NCBI GenBank assembly: GCA_001917135.1
Contig: MNTT01000014.1
Location: 1-64,000, forward strand
DNA length: 64,000 nucleotides
Source of the DNA: Acetobacter sp. 46_36
Lineage (GTDB): Bacteria > Pseudomonadota > Alphaproteobacteria > RF32 > CAG-239
Direction of reading: 5' to 3'
Positions 15,022 through 23,886 of the stretch are shown here, piece after piece. The number at the start of each line of letters is the position of its first letter. Position 1 is the first letter of the stretch. Below the pieces are notes generated by a model. That model was given only the letters and a program-made list of their open reading frames with translations, had not been told where the DNA came from and did not search any database. The position numbers were made by a program, and so were the translations under genes.

Positions 15022-16827
15022 ATGTTTGATATCAAATTGGGGCTGAAAGTCCTTCGTGAAAATGTCAAGGTTGCGCCGGAAACTCCCGGAGTGTACCGTA
15101 TGCTTGATGAAAACGGTGCGGTTTTGTATGTCGGTAAGGCAAAAAATATAAAAAAACGCATTGTGGCATATACGCGGATAGAACAATTGACGATTCGTTT
15201 GCAGCGAATGGTGGCCGAAGTGCGCAAAATGGAGTTCATTATTGTTGAAAATGAAAACCGGGCGCTTATTGTTGAAAATGAACTGATAAAAAAGCTGCAT
15301 CCGAAATACAATATCCTGCTCAAGGACGACAAGTCCTATCCCCATTTGATGCTGAATTTGCATGATGAGTATCCGGCCTTGCGCAAGTTTCGCGGCAATC
15401 GCAGCGGCCAGTGCCGGTATTTCGGGCCGTATGCCAGTGCAACGGCGGTAAACGAAGTGATGGATGTTATTCAGAAAATTTTTATGCTGAGAAGCTGTCG
15501 GGACAATGTTTTTCACAATCGTGAGCGTCCCTGTCTGCTATATCAGATAAAACGCTGCAGCGGTCCTTGCGTCGGCAAAATCAGTCAAGAAGATTATGCG
15601 CAGCTTGTAAAGGAAGTTATCGCTTTTTTAGAGGGGAAAAATACGTCAATTCAGGAGGAACTGTCGCGCAAAATGCAGCAGGCAAGCGACAATGAAGATT
15701 TTGAACAGGCGATTGTTCTCAGGGAACGGATAAAAGCTTTGACGGGCATCCAAACCCACGCCAACTTGGAATATTCCGGGTTGAAATCGGTTGATATCAT
15801 AGGCATTGCTTTGAAAGAGGACTGGTTCTGCATAGAAGTCTTTTTTATCCGTGGCGGCCAGAATTGCGGCAATGCCCCATACTTTGTAAAAAGGGCGGAG
15901 GAAGCGTCAGCAGCTGAAGTTTTAGATGCTTTTTTAAGTACGTTTTACGCAAACCATTTGGCTCCTAAAGAAATTTTTGTATCGGAAAATCTGGATAATG
16001 CCGAACTGCTTGAAGATGCCTTGGGAGTAAAAATCCGTACTTTCAGCAAAGGGGATAAATATAAGCTGGTTGAGAATGCCAAAAAAAATGCCTTGGCCGC
16101 TATTGAGCGCAAACTGGCAGAAAATCGAAGCATAAAGGCTAATTTGGAAGAAATGCGCCGTTATTTTGATTTGCCGAAATTGCCCGAGCGGATAGAAATT
16201 TATGACAACTCGCATAATCAGGGAACCTATGCCGTCGGGGCCATGGTTGTCGCTACGCCGGAAGGCTTTGACAAGAAGTCGTATCGGACGTTTAATATTA
16301 AAGACCGGACAATTACCAATGACGACTTTGCCATGATGAAAGAAGTGCTGAAACGGCGCTTTGACCGTATGGCGCCGGACAACCGCCCCGACGTCATCTT
16401 GCTTGACGGAGGTCTCGGGCAGCTGCATGCCGTACACGAAAGTTTGAGCGGATATGATTTAAGCGGCATCTCGATAATAGCTATTTCCAAAGGTGTAGAC
16501 CGAAATGCCGGTAAGGAGTTCTATCATCAGCTCGGCAAAGAAAGCTTTGCTCTGCCGTATCGTTCGTCAATAGCCTTTTATCTGCAAACGCTGCGTGATG
16601 AAGCGCATCGCTTTGCCATCGGAACACACCGTAAACGGCGGGCAAAATCAATGACAAAATCCAGTCTGGACGATATTGAAGGCATCGGAGCCAAACGGAA
16701 AAAAGATTTGTTAAATCACTTCGGTTCTGTTGCTGCCATAAAAGATGCATCGGTTGAAGATATTGCCAAAGTTGTTGGAATCAATAAAAAAACAGCTGAA
16801 AACATATATAATTACTTCCATAAATAA
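15022..16827 (+). CDS. uvrC: excinuclease ABC subunit C
   Basis: UvrC makes both incisions in nucleotide excision repair. The N-terminal GIY-YIG domain is seen as TPGVYRMLD, VLYVGKAKNIKKRI. A UVR domain (MQQASDNEDFEQAIVLRERI) follows near residues 215-235. The RNase H-like C-terminal nuclease carries YDNSHNQGTYAVGAMVV and VILLDGGLGQL, and tandem helix-hairpin-helix motifs (IEGIGAKRKKDLL, VVGINKKTAENI) end the protein. At 601 aa it is full length. It begins three bases after the second membrane-protein gene. Confidence 0.96.
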   Translation: MFDIKLGLKVLRENVKVAPETPGVYRMLDENGAVLYVGKAKNIKKRIVAYTRIEQLTIRLQRMVAEVRKMEFIIVENENRALIVENELIKKLHPKYNILLKDDKSYPHLMLNLHDEYPALRKFRGNRSGQCRYFGPYASATAVNEVMDVIQKIFMLRSCRDNVFHNRERPCLLYQIKRCSGPCVGKISQEDYAQLVKEVIAFLEGKNTSIQEELSRKMQQASDNEDFEQAIVLRERIKALTGIQTHANLEYSGLKSVDIIGIALKEDWFCIEVFFIRGGQNCGNAPYFVKRAEEASAAEVLDAFLSTFYANHLAPKEIFVSENLDNAELLEDALGVKIRTFSKGDKYKLVENAKKNALAAIERKLAENRSIKANLEEMRRYFDLPKLPERIEIYDNSHNQGTYAVGAMVVATPEGFDKKSYRTFNIKDRTITNDDFAMMKEVLKRRFDRMAPDNRPDVILLDGGLGQLHAVHESLSGYDLSGISIIAISKGVDRNAGKEFYHQLGKESFALPYRSSIAFYLQTLRDEAHRFAIGTHRKRRAKSMTKSSLDDIEGIGAKRKKDLLNHFGSVAAIKDASVEDIAKVVGINKKTAENIYNYFHK

Positions 16828-16886
16828 AAATAAAGGTTATGATAAACCACAAAAAGAACGTAAAATTATTGGAAAGGAAGAGTGTC

Positions 16887-17612
16887 GTGTATAATTTGCC
16901 GAATTTGCTTACGATTTCGAGAATTGCGGTTATCCCGCTGATTTTCTTGTCGGTTTATTTTGAGTGCAGCTTTTTTAACTATATTGCCGGCGTTTTGTTT
17001 ATTGCGGCATCAATAACGGACTATTATGACGGCAAACTTGCCCGCGACCGTGGGGAAGTTTCTGCATTCGGGCGTTTGCTGGATCCGATTGCTGATAAAC
17101 TCTTGGTAGCAACGGCACTTGTCGTTATTTTGGCAAAGCCCGGCATGATTCATGAAGTCAGCTATATCCCCGTATTTGTTATTTTATGCCGTGAATTGCT
17201 GGTCTCCGGCTTGCGGGAGTTCTTGCGCGAAGTAAATGTCGGACTGCCTGTAACTCGTTTGGCCAAATGGAAGACGGGCTTTCAGATGACGGCGCTGGCA
17301 ATGATTTTCTTCAAAGGATGGTGGATATGGGGTGAAACCGGTGAGGTTTTGCTGTGGGTTGCCGGAATACTGACATTCATCACGGGATACCAGTATTTTG
17401 AAAAAAGCCTGCTTTATGTAAAAACGGAAGCCGGACAGAAAAAGGCGGCTTCCCAGCCAGCTTCGGCAGCGGAAAAAAAAGTTTCTGCGCTAAAAGCTGA
17501 AAATAAAAGTACACCGGTTCGGAACACTGCGGCAAAATCTGCTCCAAAAGCAAAATCGGCAGCCAAAACCGGACAGGCAGCCAAGAAGGCTCCGGCTAAA
17601 AAGAAAAAATAG
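16887..17612 (+). CDS. pgsA: CDP-diacylglycerol-glycerol-3-phosphate 3-phosphatidyltransferase
   Basis: PgsA makes phosphatidylglycerol phosphate. The CDP-alcohol phosphotransferase signature D-G-x2-A-R-x8-G-x3-D-x3-D is present in DYYDGKLARDRGEVSAFG followed by RLLDPIADK, and there are about six membrane helices. I prefer the GTG at 16887, with AGGAAGAG upstream, because family members start with (M)YNLPNLLTISRI; an ATG at 16839 would add 16 charged residues. After the last helix there is a 60-residue alanine/lysine-rich tail ending AKKAPAKKKK. This is unusual for PgsA and resembles histone-H1-like tails. The response regulator follows 11 bases later. Confidence 0.9.
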   Translation: MYNLPNLLTISRIAVIPLIFLSVYFECSFFNYIAGVLFIAASITDYYDGKLARDRGEVSAFGRLLDPIADKLLVATALVVILAKPGMIHEVSYIPVFVILCRELLVSGLREFLREVNVGLPVTRLAKWKTGFQMTALAMIFFKGWWIWGETGEVLLWVAGILTFITGYQYFEKSLLYVKTEAGQKKAASQPASAAEKKVSALKAENKSTPVRNTAAKSAPKAKSAAKTGQAAKKAPAKKKK

Positions 17613-17623
17613 AGGAAACCGCA

Positions 17624-18313
17624 ATGCCGGAGGCCAAAAAACATATTTTGGTGGTGGATGACGATACCCGCCTGCGTAGCCTTCTGCAACGATATTTGAG
17701 GGAGCAGGGATTTCTGGTTTCCGCGGCAAAAGATGCTGCGGAAGCAGAAGGCTTTTTAAAAACATATTTATTTGATATCCTGATTGTTGATATTATGATG
17801 CCCAAGGTAACCGGAATAGAGTTTTTGGAACGGCTGCGGGAAGGCGGCAATTGGGTTCCCGTCATATTGCTTACGGCAATGGGAGAGGCCGCCGATCGGA
17901 TTAGCGGGTTGGAAACCGGTGCGGATGACTATGTTCCCAAGCCGTTTGAACCCAAAGAACTTGTTTTGAGAATTAACAATATTCTGAAAAGGACTGCCCG
18001 GGAAAAAGACATTGCGTCAAAATTGGTATTTCACGGTATAGTGTATAATCTGGAAAAAGGCGAACTTAAAACAGCTGCCGGAGAAACAATACATATTACG
18101 CCGGTTGAAAGAACCCTGCTGAATGTTCTGGGCGGAAAGCCGGGAGAAGTGCACACTCGTGAAGAACTGGCAGAAATATTGGGCGTCGCCGAAAATCTTC
18201 GTACCGTTGACGTACAGATAACTAGGCTGCGAAAGAAAATAGAAATCGACACTAAAAATCCCCGTTATTTGCAAACGGTGCGCGGCAAGGGATATATGTT
18301 GATTTCAGAGTAG
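17624..18313 (+). CDS. OmpR-family response regulator
   Basis: This 229-aa protein has a receiver domain with the acidic pair in VVDDDTRL, phospho-acceptor Asp in LIVDIMMPKVTGIEFL, conserved Thr in ILLTAMG and Lys in YVPKPFEP. A winged-helix DNA-binding domain follows (VERTLLNVLGGKPGEVHTRE and VDVQITRLRKKIE). It is followed 68 bases later by its probable histidine kinase. The pair is similar in type to OmpR/EnvZ; the regulon is unknown. Confidence 0.9.
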   Translation: MPEAKKHILVVDDDTRLRSLLQRYLREQGFLVSAAKDAAEAEGFLKTYLFDILIVDIMMPKVTGIEFLERLREGGNWVPVILLTAMGEAADRISGLETGADDYVPKPFEPKELVLRINNILKRTAREKDIASKLVFHGIVYNLEKGELKTAAGETIHITPVERTLLNVLGGKPGEVHTREELAEILGVAENLRTVDVQITRLRKKIEIDTKNPRYLQTVRGKGYMLISE

Positions 18314-18381
18314 ATTAAAGCTGTTCAAGCAAAATTGAGCAGTCCAAAATAAATTGACTTCAAGTAAACAAGGAGAGAACA

Positions 18382-19743
18382 ATGCATATAAAACTTCCGG
18401 AAAAAATGGACAGGGTTTTGCAGTATCTTAAACTGAAGATATTCCCCAATACTCTGTTTTTCAGAACCATGCTTATGATTTTTATTCCGCTGATTTTGGT
18501 TCAGGTAGTATCGGTAATTGCCTTTTTCAACGGCAACTGGGAAAAGGTCGGCCGCCGCTTGTCGGATAATCTGTCAAATAACATTGCGGTTGCGGTGGAA
18601 ATGACATCGCAAAATCCCGATATGCTTCCGGAGATTCAAAAACTGTACGAAAGCAGTTACGGTATAAAATTTGAATTGATAACCGGAGAGCGTCAACTTG
18701 CAGTTAAAGCCGATACTCATTATGGCAAAGAATACAAAATTGTGACTGGTTTTCTGGAAAATTCGCTGCACCAAAAATTCCCTAATGCCATTACTACCGT
18801 ATATTTGGCAAACGGGCGCGATGATGTCATCGTATTGGTGGAAGCGCCTAACGGATTATACCGCTTTACGGCATCTACCAAAAATATATTCAGTACATCC
18901 ATTTTCGGCTTCGTCGCATGGATGGTCGGAACATCGCTGCTGTTGTTTCTTGTTGCAACCCTGTTTTTGCGCATCCAGGTACGGTCTATTGCCACATTGG
19001 CTCAGGTCGCCGAGGATTTCGGTAAGGGAATCAATACACCGTTTAAACCTTATGGCTCTTCGGAAGTAAGAAAGGCCGGTATAGCTTTCATCAAAATGAA
19101 AGAGCGCATTCAAAAGCAGATTTCCGAACGGACGCAGATGCTGGCAGGAGTTTCGCATGACTTAAGAACACCGTTGACCAGAATGAAACTGCAACTGGCT
19201 ATGTTGCCGGAAAGTCCTGATAATAAGGAATTTATAGATGATATCGGCGAAATGGAAAAGATGCTGGACGGATATTTGGCATTTGTATCCGGTGAAGGCG
19301 GAGAAAAAAATACGTTTATTGATATGAACGAGCTAATCTTAAGCATTATCAATAAATTCCGTAACACCAAAGCCATGATACGTTACTCTACCAATGATCA
19401 GGTCAGTGCGATTCAGGGGCGTGAACAAGCTTTGAAAAGGGCAGTCACCAACATTATTTCCAATGCTTTCGCCTATGGCAAAAATATTGCCGTCGGTCTT
19501 GAAAGCAATAATAATAAATTGGAGATAACCGTTGACGATGATGGTCCCGGTATTCCGGCCGATAAGCGTGAAGACGTATTTAAGGCGTTTTATCGCTTGG
19601 ATGAATCCCGTAACAAAGAAACCGGCGGAGTCGGTTTGGGATTGTCCATTGCCCGCGACATCATTACTTCTCATGGCGGCAAAATTGAATTAACCGATAG
19701 CGAATTAGGAGGCTTGAGAGTACTCATTTCGATTCCCTTATAA
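18382..19743 (+). CDS. EnvZ-like sensor histidine kinase
   Basis: This 453-aa inner-membrane kinase has an N-terminal helix (about residues 26-50), a periplasmic sensor region, a second helix near 170-195 and a HAMP linker. It has the H-box GVSHDLRTPLTRMKLQLA (His near 256) and the N, G1 and G2 boxes (NAFAYGKN, DDDGPGIP, GGVGLGLSIARDI). AAGGAGAG precedes the ATG. It is the last gene before a strong terminator at 19797 and partners the upstream response regulator. Confidence 0.9.
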   Translation: MHIKLPEKMDRVLQYLKLKIFPNTLFFRTMLMIFIPLILVQVVSVIAFFNGNWEKVGRRLSDNLSNNIAVAVEMTSQNPDMLPEIQKLYESSYGIKFELITGERQLAVKADTHYGKEYKIVTGFLENSLHQKFPNAITTVYLANGRDDVIVLVEAPNGLYRFTASTKNIFSTSIFGFVAWMVGTSLLLFLVATLFLRIQVRSIATLAQVAEDFGKGINTPFKPYGSSEVRKAGIAFIKMKERIQKQISERTQMLAGVSHDLRTPLTRMKLQLAMLPESPDNKEFIDDIGEMEKMLDGYLAFVSGEGGEKNTFIDMNELILSIINKFRNTKAMIRYSTNDQVSAIQGREQALKRAVTNIISNAFAYGKNIAVGLESNNNKLEITVDDDGPGIPADKREDVFKAFYRLDESRNKETGGVGLGLSIARDIITSHGGKIELTDSELGGLRVLISIPL

Positions 19744-19796
19744 CTCTCACATACGAAAATATGTGTTCCGTTGTGGTTACTAAAAAGCACGGAAAA

Positions 19797-19830
19797 AACA
19801 AAAGGAGACAAATTAGTCTCCTTTTGTTTT
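19797..19830 (+). terminator. terminator of the regulator-kinase operon
   Basis: A 13-bp stem built on caaaaggagac/gtctccttttg with a 6-base loop is followed by TTTT. It lies about 55 bases after the kinase stop. The remaining interval to 19955 holds no credible gene. Confidence 0.8.
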
Positions 19831-19955
19831 GGCAGTTTTCTTTACTTGGCAGAAGGTATGAACTAAATAAAGCTGATTGGAATAAAACTGGCCAGTATGG
19901 GGCAAGCAAAATACGTAAAAAACAAACCGCTATATATGCCGGGTACCTTATACAC

Positions 19956-19981
19956 AAATAAAGAGGGAGAAAATCTCCCTC
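19956..19981 (-). terminator. probable terminator downstream of trxA
   Basis: An 8-bp stem gagggaga/tctccctc with an AAA loop is followed on the minus strand by TTTATTT. It lies about 60 bases beyond the trxA stop. Confidence 0.55.
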
Positions 19982-20043
19982 AATACTCTTTCAGCACGGT
20001 ATATGATATGTCGCTTATATATCCCCGATTTTAATCGGTAGAA

Positions 20044-20358
20044 TTACATATGTGAATTCAACCAGTCTTCAATTGTGGCCTGAGAATTGAAACCGACTTT
20101 AGAATCAATTTTTTCACCGTCTTTGAAAAGGAACAGGGTCGGAATACTCCTGATTTCAAAACTTGCTGCGGTCGCCGGCGCTTCGTCAACATTCATCTTG
20201 CAAATCTTGACTTTCTCGCCCATTTCTTTGGAAACCTCTTCCAGAACCGGGCCAAGCTGGCGGCAGGGACCGCACCATTCCGCCCAAAAATCAACCAGAA
20301 CCAGGCCTTTTGATTTTAACACTTCATGTTCAAACTGGCTGTCATCAATAGCTCTCAT
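20044..20358 (-). CDS. trxA: thioredoxin
   Basis: This 104-aa protein has the active site WAEWCGPCRQ, the buried Asp in LVDFWAEW and the cis-proline loop IRSIPTLFLF. All are classical for cytoplasmic thioredoxin 1, the electron donor for ribonucleotide reductase and other reductases. It lies downstream of addA, an arrangement seen in other Alphaproteobacteria. AAAGGGAAAAC precedes the ATG. Confidence 0.95.
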   Translation of the reverse strand: MRAIDDSQFEHEVLKSKGLVLVDFWAEWCGPCRQLGPVLEEVSKEMGEKVKICKMNVDEAPATAASFEIRSIPTLFLFKDGEKIDSKVGFNSQATIEDWLNSHM

Positions 20359-20451
20359 TGTTTTCCCTTTCTCTTTTTAATGTTACTGTATAATTATATA
20401 ATTTGTATCTTTCAAATATTAAAGATTATTTTAAACTTTAATCCGAAAGTT

Positions 20452-23400
20452 TTATACTTTCATCATATTACAGGTATTAGTCCACAGCAAGTACGTTTCT
20501 ACATCTTTGTCAGGGTAAATCTTTTGTAAAAGTTTTTTGTATGTATTCAATTGGTTAATGTATATCTCGGGAACATCATTCAGTGATTTTGCCGCAGGTC
20601 TGTTAGTCTTAAAATCGACGATGGTAACCTTGTCTTTATTAATTATCAGCCTGTCTATTTTAGCGGAAACGATTTTGCTGTCAACTTCGCCGATAATCGG
20701 AACTTCAGCTCTGGAGTTTTCAGTAAAGATATCTTTATATGTTGAGCAAAGGTTCAAAACTTCCGTCACGATGTTTTGCAGTTCATTACGTGGAAAATCA
20801 GGCAAATGTTTTTGTAAAAACTCCCAGGCGGCAGTTTCACGCAAAGATTCATCGGTCGTGCCGATGTATTGGAGCAGTTTATGGATAACCGTTCCCCTGC
20901 GGTAAAAGTTTCCTTTGTCTTCCAAGGGGGATGCAGTCAGTTCTGTTTCATCGCTTTCATCTTTTGAAGGAGCATAAGGTTTTGCCAGCGGGTTTTCTAT
21001 TGGTGCCGGCGTTAAAATATCCGGGCGCTCTGCCGAAACCAAAGATTCGTAAACGGGTTCATCGGTACTTTCGACAAGGTTTTGTTGCGGAATATCATAG
21101 ACGATGCGTTTATCGTCTTCAGGAAGTTTTGTATTTGATTTAATATTTTCTGCCAGCAATTTGTACCAAGAGTCCTCGCTGGCATCTTTTGTTTTGGTAA
21201 AACCGGCAATATAGAGCCTGTCTTCTGCCCTCGTCAATGCTACATACAGCAGCCTGCGGTATTCGTCAAAATCGGTTTCCAGATTAGCGGCTTTGATTTT
21301 GGCACAATTCGCGTCGTATCCGTCAGCAGATGTCGGAAAATATACCAAGCCGTCATCTGACCATAAAAATTCGCTTTTACGGGATTTGTTTTTGATTTTT
21401 GTCGTATCTGCTAAAATAACAATCGGCGCCTGTAACCCTTTGGAACCGTGTACCGTCATGATTTTAACCGTGTTGCTTTCGCCCTGTTCCATTTCTTTTT
21501 GAATAATAACTTCATCTTGAATAATCCAGGCAATAAAAGCTTCCAATGTCGGCGTATTCGTTTGCTCGAATATTAAAGCCAGATTTAAGAACTCATCTAA
21601 GACATCTTCAACTTCGATTCCCATACGGGAAATAAAGTTTTTCCGGCCTCTGAATTTTACCAAAACAGTATTAAACAGTTCGAAGGGGCGGGCAAATCCT
21701 GCCAGATTTAATAATTCCTTTAGTTGGTCGGCAAGGGAAGCATAATTGGGATGGCGCAGGAGGCTGTTGAAAAGGGAGCCGTCGCGCTGATAGCATAAAA
21801 CAAACAAATCGTCATCGGTTAGCCCAAACAAGGGTGATTTTAAAACTTCCGCCAGCGAAAGGTCATCATTTGGCAGTAACAGGAATTTTCCCAACGATAT
21901 TAAGTCCTGCACGGCGATTTGTTCCAAAAGCTTTAGTTTGTCTACGCCTGCGACATTAACTCCCAAATCTTTGCAGGCACGGACAAATTCTTCGACAAAG
22001 CTTTTTCTCTGTTGAACCAAAAACATAAAATCGCCATATCGTACCGGACGGTTTTGGGAGGCAAGGATTTCGCCGTTTTCAACCATCTTTTTTATATTTG
22101 AAGCAATCTGACGTGCCAAAATGCTGGAAACGGATGACTGCTGTTCTCTGCTGATTGGGATAATCCAGTTATAATTTTCTTTTTTTGCGTTTTCTCCTTT
22201 TTGCTCAGCATCTTCTTTCTTTGTCGTATTTTCCTGAACCAGAAGCGGAAAAATTTCTACCCTGCCGCCGTCTCCGAGACGGAATGGCCGGTGATTTATA
22301 TGCTCTCCGTCGGGCACGACGCCTTTTTTAGCCTGTTCTGTTTCAAACAAGGTGTTGACACAGTCCATGATAGCCCGTGTCGAGCGGAACGAAACATCCA
22401 GATGAACGGTTCGGAATTCATGGATTCTTTCATCAAAATAATGGTGCATTTTATCAAATTCGGTCGGATCTGCACCTTGAAAGCTGTAAATAGACTGTTT
22501 ACGATCCCCGACAACAAAAACTGTGCGCGGCAGGGTATCTTCATAACTTCCCTGTCCGGCAAAGAACTCCTGTGTCAATGCCCTGATAATAGCCCATTGG
22601 TTTGGGGAGGTATCCTGCGCTTCGTCAATTAAAATATGGTCAATACCGCCGTCAAGCTTAAATAAAACCCAGTCGGCGACAGATTTGTCTTCCAGTAGGC
22701 GCCGGGTTATGACGATAAGATCTTCGTAATCCAGAGTCGCATATATCTCCTTATAGGTATCGTAGCGGTCAATAATATTTTGTGCAATTTGCAGAACGGC
22801 CGCGGTAGATTTTAAAACATTCAAAGCAGCAAGCCTGTTTTCAATCATTTTTAGCCGTTCGGCTTCAGCTTGCATAAAAGTCAGTATTTCGGGACAGGCC
22901 TTGACAGCATTTTGTGATGCCAGCCGCGCTTTTATACTTCCTGAGGCCGTAAAGAAAACGCTTTTATACAAAGAATAAACCGCTGCTGAAAAGTTATCGG
23001 CGGCAACGGCAGTGAAAATTTCAGCGCGCTGCTGGTCTTCCTTGCCGCCGGAACCGAAAATGTTCGCAGCGGTTTTAAGCCGCTGTCGGTCGATAAACAG
23101 CATGGCTTTGGATTTAATTTCCTCCTCCGTCTGGTCTGTCGTTACCTCAAGCTTTCCCTCAAGCTTTCGGATAATGGCATTCATGTCATTACCGTAATTT
23201 TTCAAAAGCGCAGCGATTTTGCTGCGATTTTCCGTAATCATGTTCATAATTTCGGGAAATTTGTATTCGCTCACATTTTGTGTGAGATAGGAAATTGCTG
23301 CTGCCAATTCATTTTGATTGCCGGTATCAGCCTGTTTTAATAACTCAACTTTAATTTTCTGCAGAATTTCCTTGGAACTTCGGTCGTCCATAACTTCAAA

Positions 23401-23886
23401 ATAAGGAGAAATCCCGGCCTCTAACGGAAAACGCTTCAATATATCTTGGCAAAAGCTGTGTATGGTCTGGATTTTCATTCCGCCCGGCGTATCAAGAAGT
23501 GTAGCAAACAGAGTCCGCGCAAATTTCAGCAAATCAATGGAATGTTCACAGCTTCGTCCGCCATCGCCGTTAAAATCGTTGCCCAGCAGGCGGGAAAGTT
23601 CGGCAGCCAGTTCTTCTTCGCCTTCAACAGCCCATGTACTTAAGCGTTTTGCGATTCGTTCATTCATTTCAACTGCTGCAGCTTTGGTATAGGTCAGACA
23701 AAGGATTTTTGCCGGGTTTACTTTAGCCAAAAGCAGGCGCAGCACTCTGTCTGAGAGCACTTTTGTTTTTCCGGTTCCTGCGGAAGCTTCCACCCAAACC
23801 GATTTTTCAGGATCCGCGGCAGACATTTGCTGTTGTGTTGCCAGTCTTATTAATTCTTTTTTTTGTTTGTCAATATCATCCGTCAT
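20452..23886 (-). CDS. addA: double-strand break repair helicase AddA
   Basis: AddA is the UvrD-type helicase and nuclease subunit of AddAB, which resects double-strand breaks for RecA. Helicase motifs include Walker A in VEASAGTGKTKVLSDRV, motif II LIDEAQDTSPNQW, motif III VVGDRKQSIYSFQGA, motif V TVHGSKGLQAPIV and motif VI ALTRAEDRLYIAG. The C-terminal RecB-like nuclease is marked by VDFKTNRP near the end. ATG 23886 (MTDDIDKQKKE) is chosen rather than the longer frame, because it overlaps the addB stop by 11 bases and matches the family start. The length of 1144 aa is normal. Confidence 0.95.
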   Translation of the reverse strand: MTDDIDKQKKELIRLATQQQMSAADPEKSVWVEASAGTGKTKVLSDRVLRLLLAKVNPAKILCLTYTKAAAVEMNERIAKRLSTWAVEGEEELAAELSRLLGNDFNGDGGRSCEHSIDLLKFARTLFATLLDTPGGMKIQTIHSFCQDILKRFPLEAGISPYFEVMDDRSSKEILQKIKVELLKQADTGNQNELAAAISYLTQNVSEYKFPEIMNMITENRSKIAALLKNYGNDMNAIIRKLEGKLEVTTDQTEEEIKSKAMLFIDRQRLKTAANIFGSGGKEDQQRAEIFTAVAADNFSAAVYSLYKSVFFTASGSIKARLASQNAVKACPEILTFMQAEAERLKMIENRLAALNVLKSTAAVLQIAQNIIDRYDTYKEIYATLDYEDLIVITRRLLEDKSVADWVLFKLDGGIDHILIDEAQDTSPNQWAIIRALTQEFFAGQGSYEDTLPRTVFVVGDRKQSIYSFQGADPTEFDKMHHYFDERIHEFRTVHLDVSFRSTRAIMDCVNTLFETEQAKKGVVPDGEHINHRPFRLGDGGRVEIFPLLVQENTTKKEDAEQKGENAKKENYNWIIPISREQQSSVSSILARQIASNIKKMVENGEILASQNRPVRYGDFMFLVQQRKSFVEEFVRACKDLGVNVAGVDKLKLLEQIAVQDLISLGKFLLLPNDDLSLAEVLKSPLFGLTDDDLFVLCYQRDGSLFNSLLRHPNYASLADQLKELLNLAGFARPFELFNTVLVKFRGRKNFISRMGIEVEDVLDEFLNLALIFEQTNTPTLEAFIAWIIQDEVIIQKEMEQGESNTVKIMTVHGSKGLQAPIVILADTTKIKNKSRKSEFLWSDDGLVYFPTSADGYDANCAKIKAANLETDFDEYRRLLYVALTRAEDRLYIAGFTKTKDASEDSWYKLLAENIKSNTKLPEDDKRIVYDIPQQNLVESTDEPVYESLVSAERPDILTPAPIENPLAKPYAPSKDESDETELTASPLEDKGNFYRRGTVIHKLLQYIGTTDESLRETAAWEFLQKHLPDFPRNELQNIVTEVLNLCSTYKDIFTENSRAEVPIIGEVDSKIVSAKIDRLIINKDKVTIVDFKTNRPAAKSLNDVPEIYINQLNTYKKLLQKIYPDKDVETYLLWTNTCNMMKV

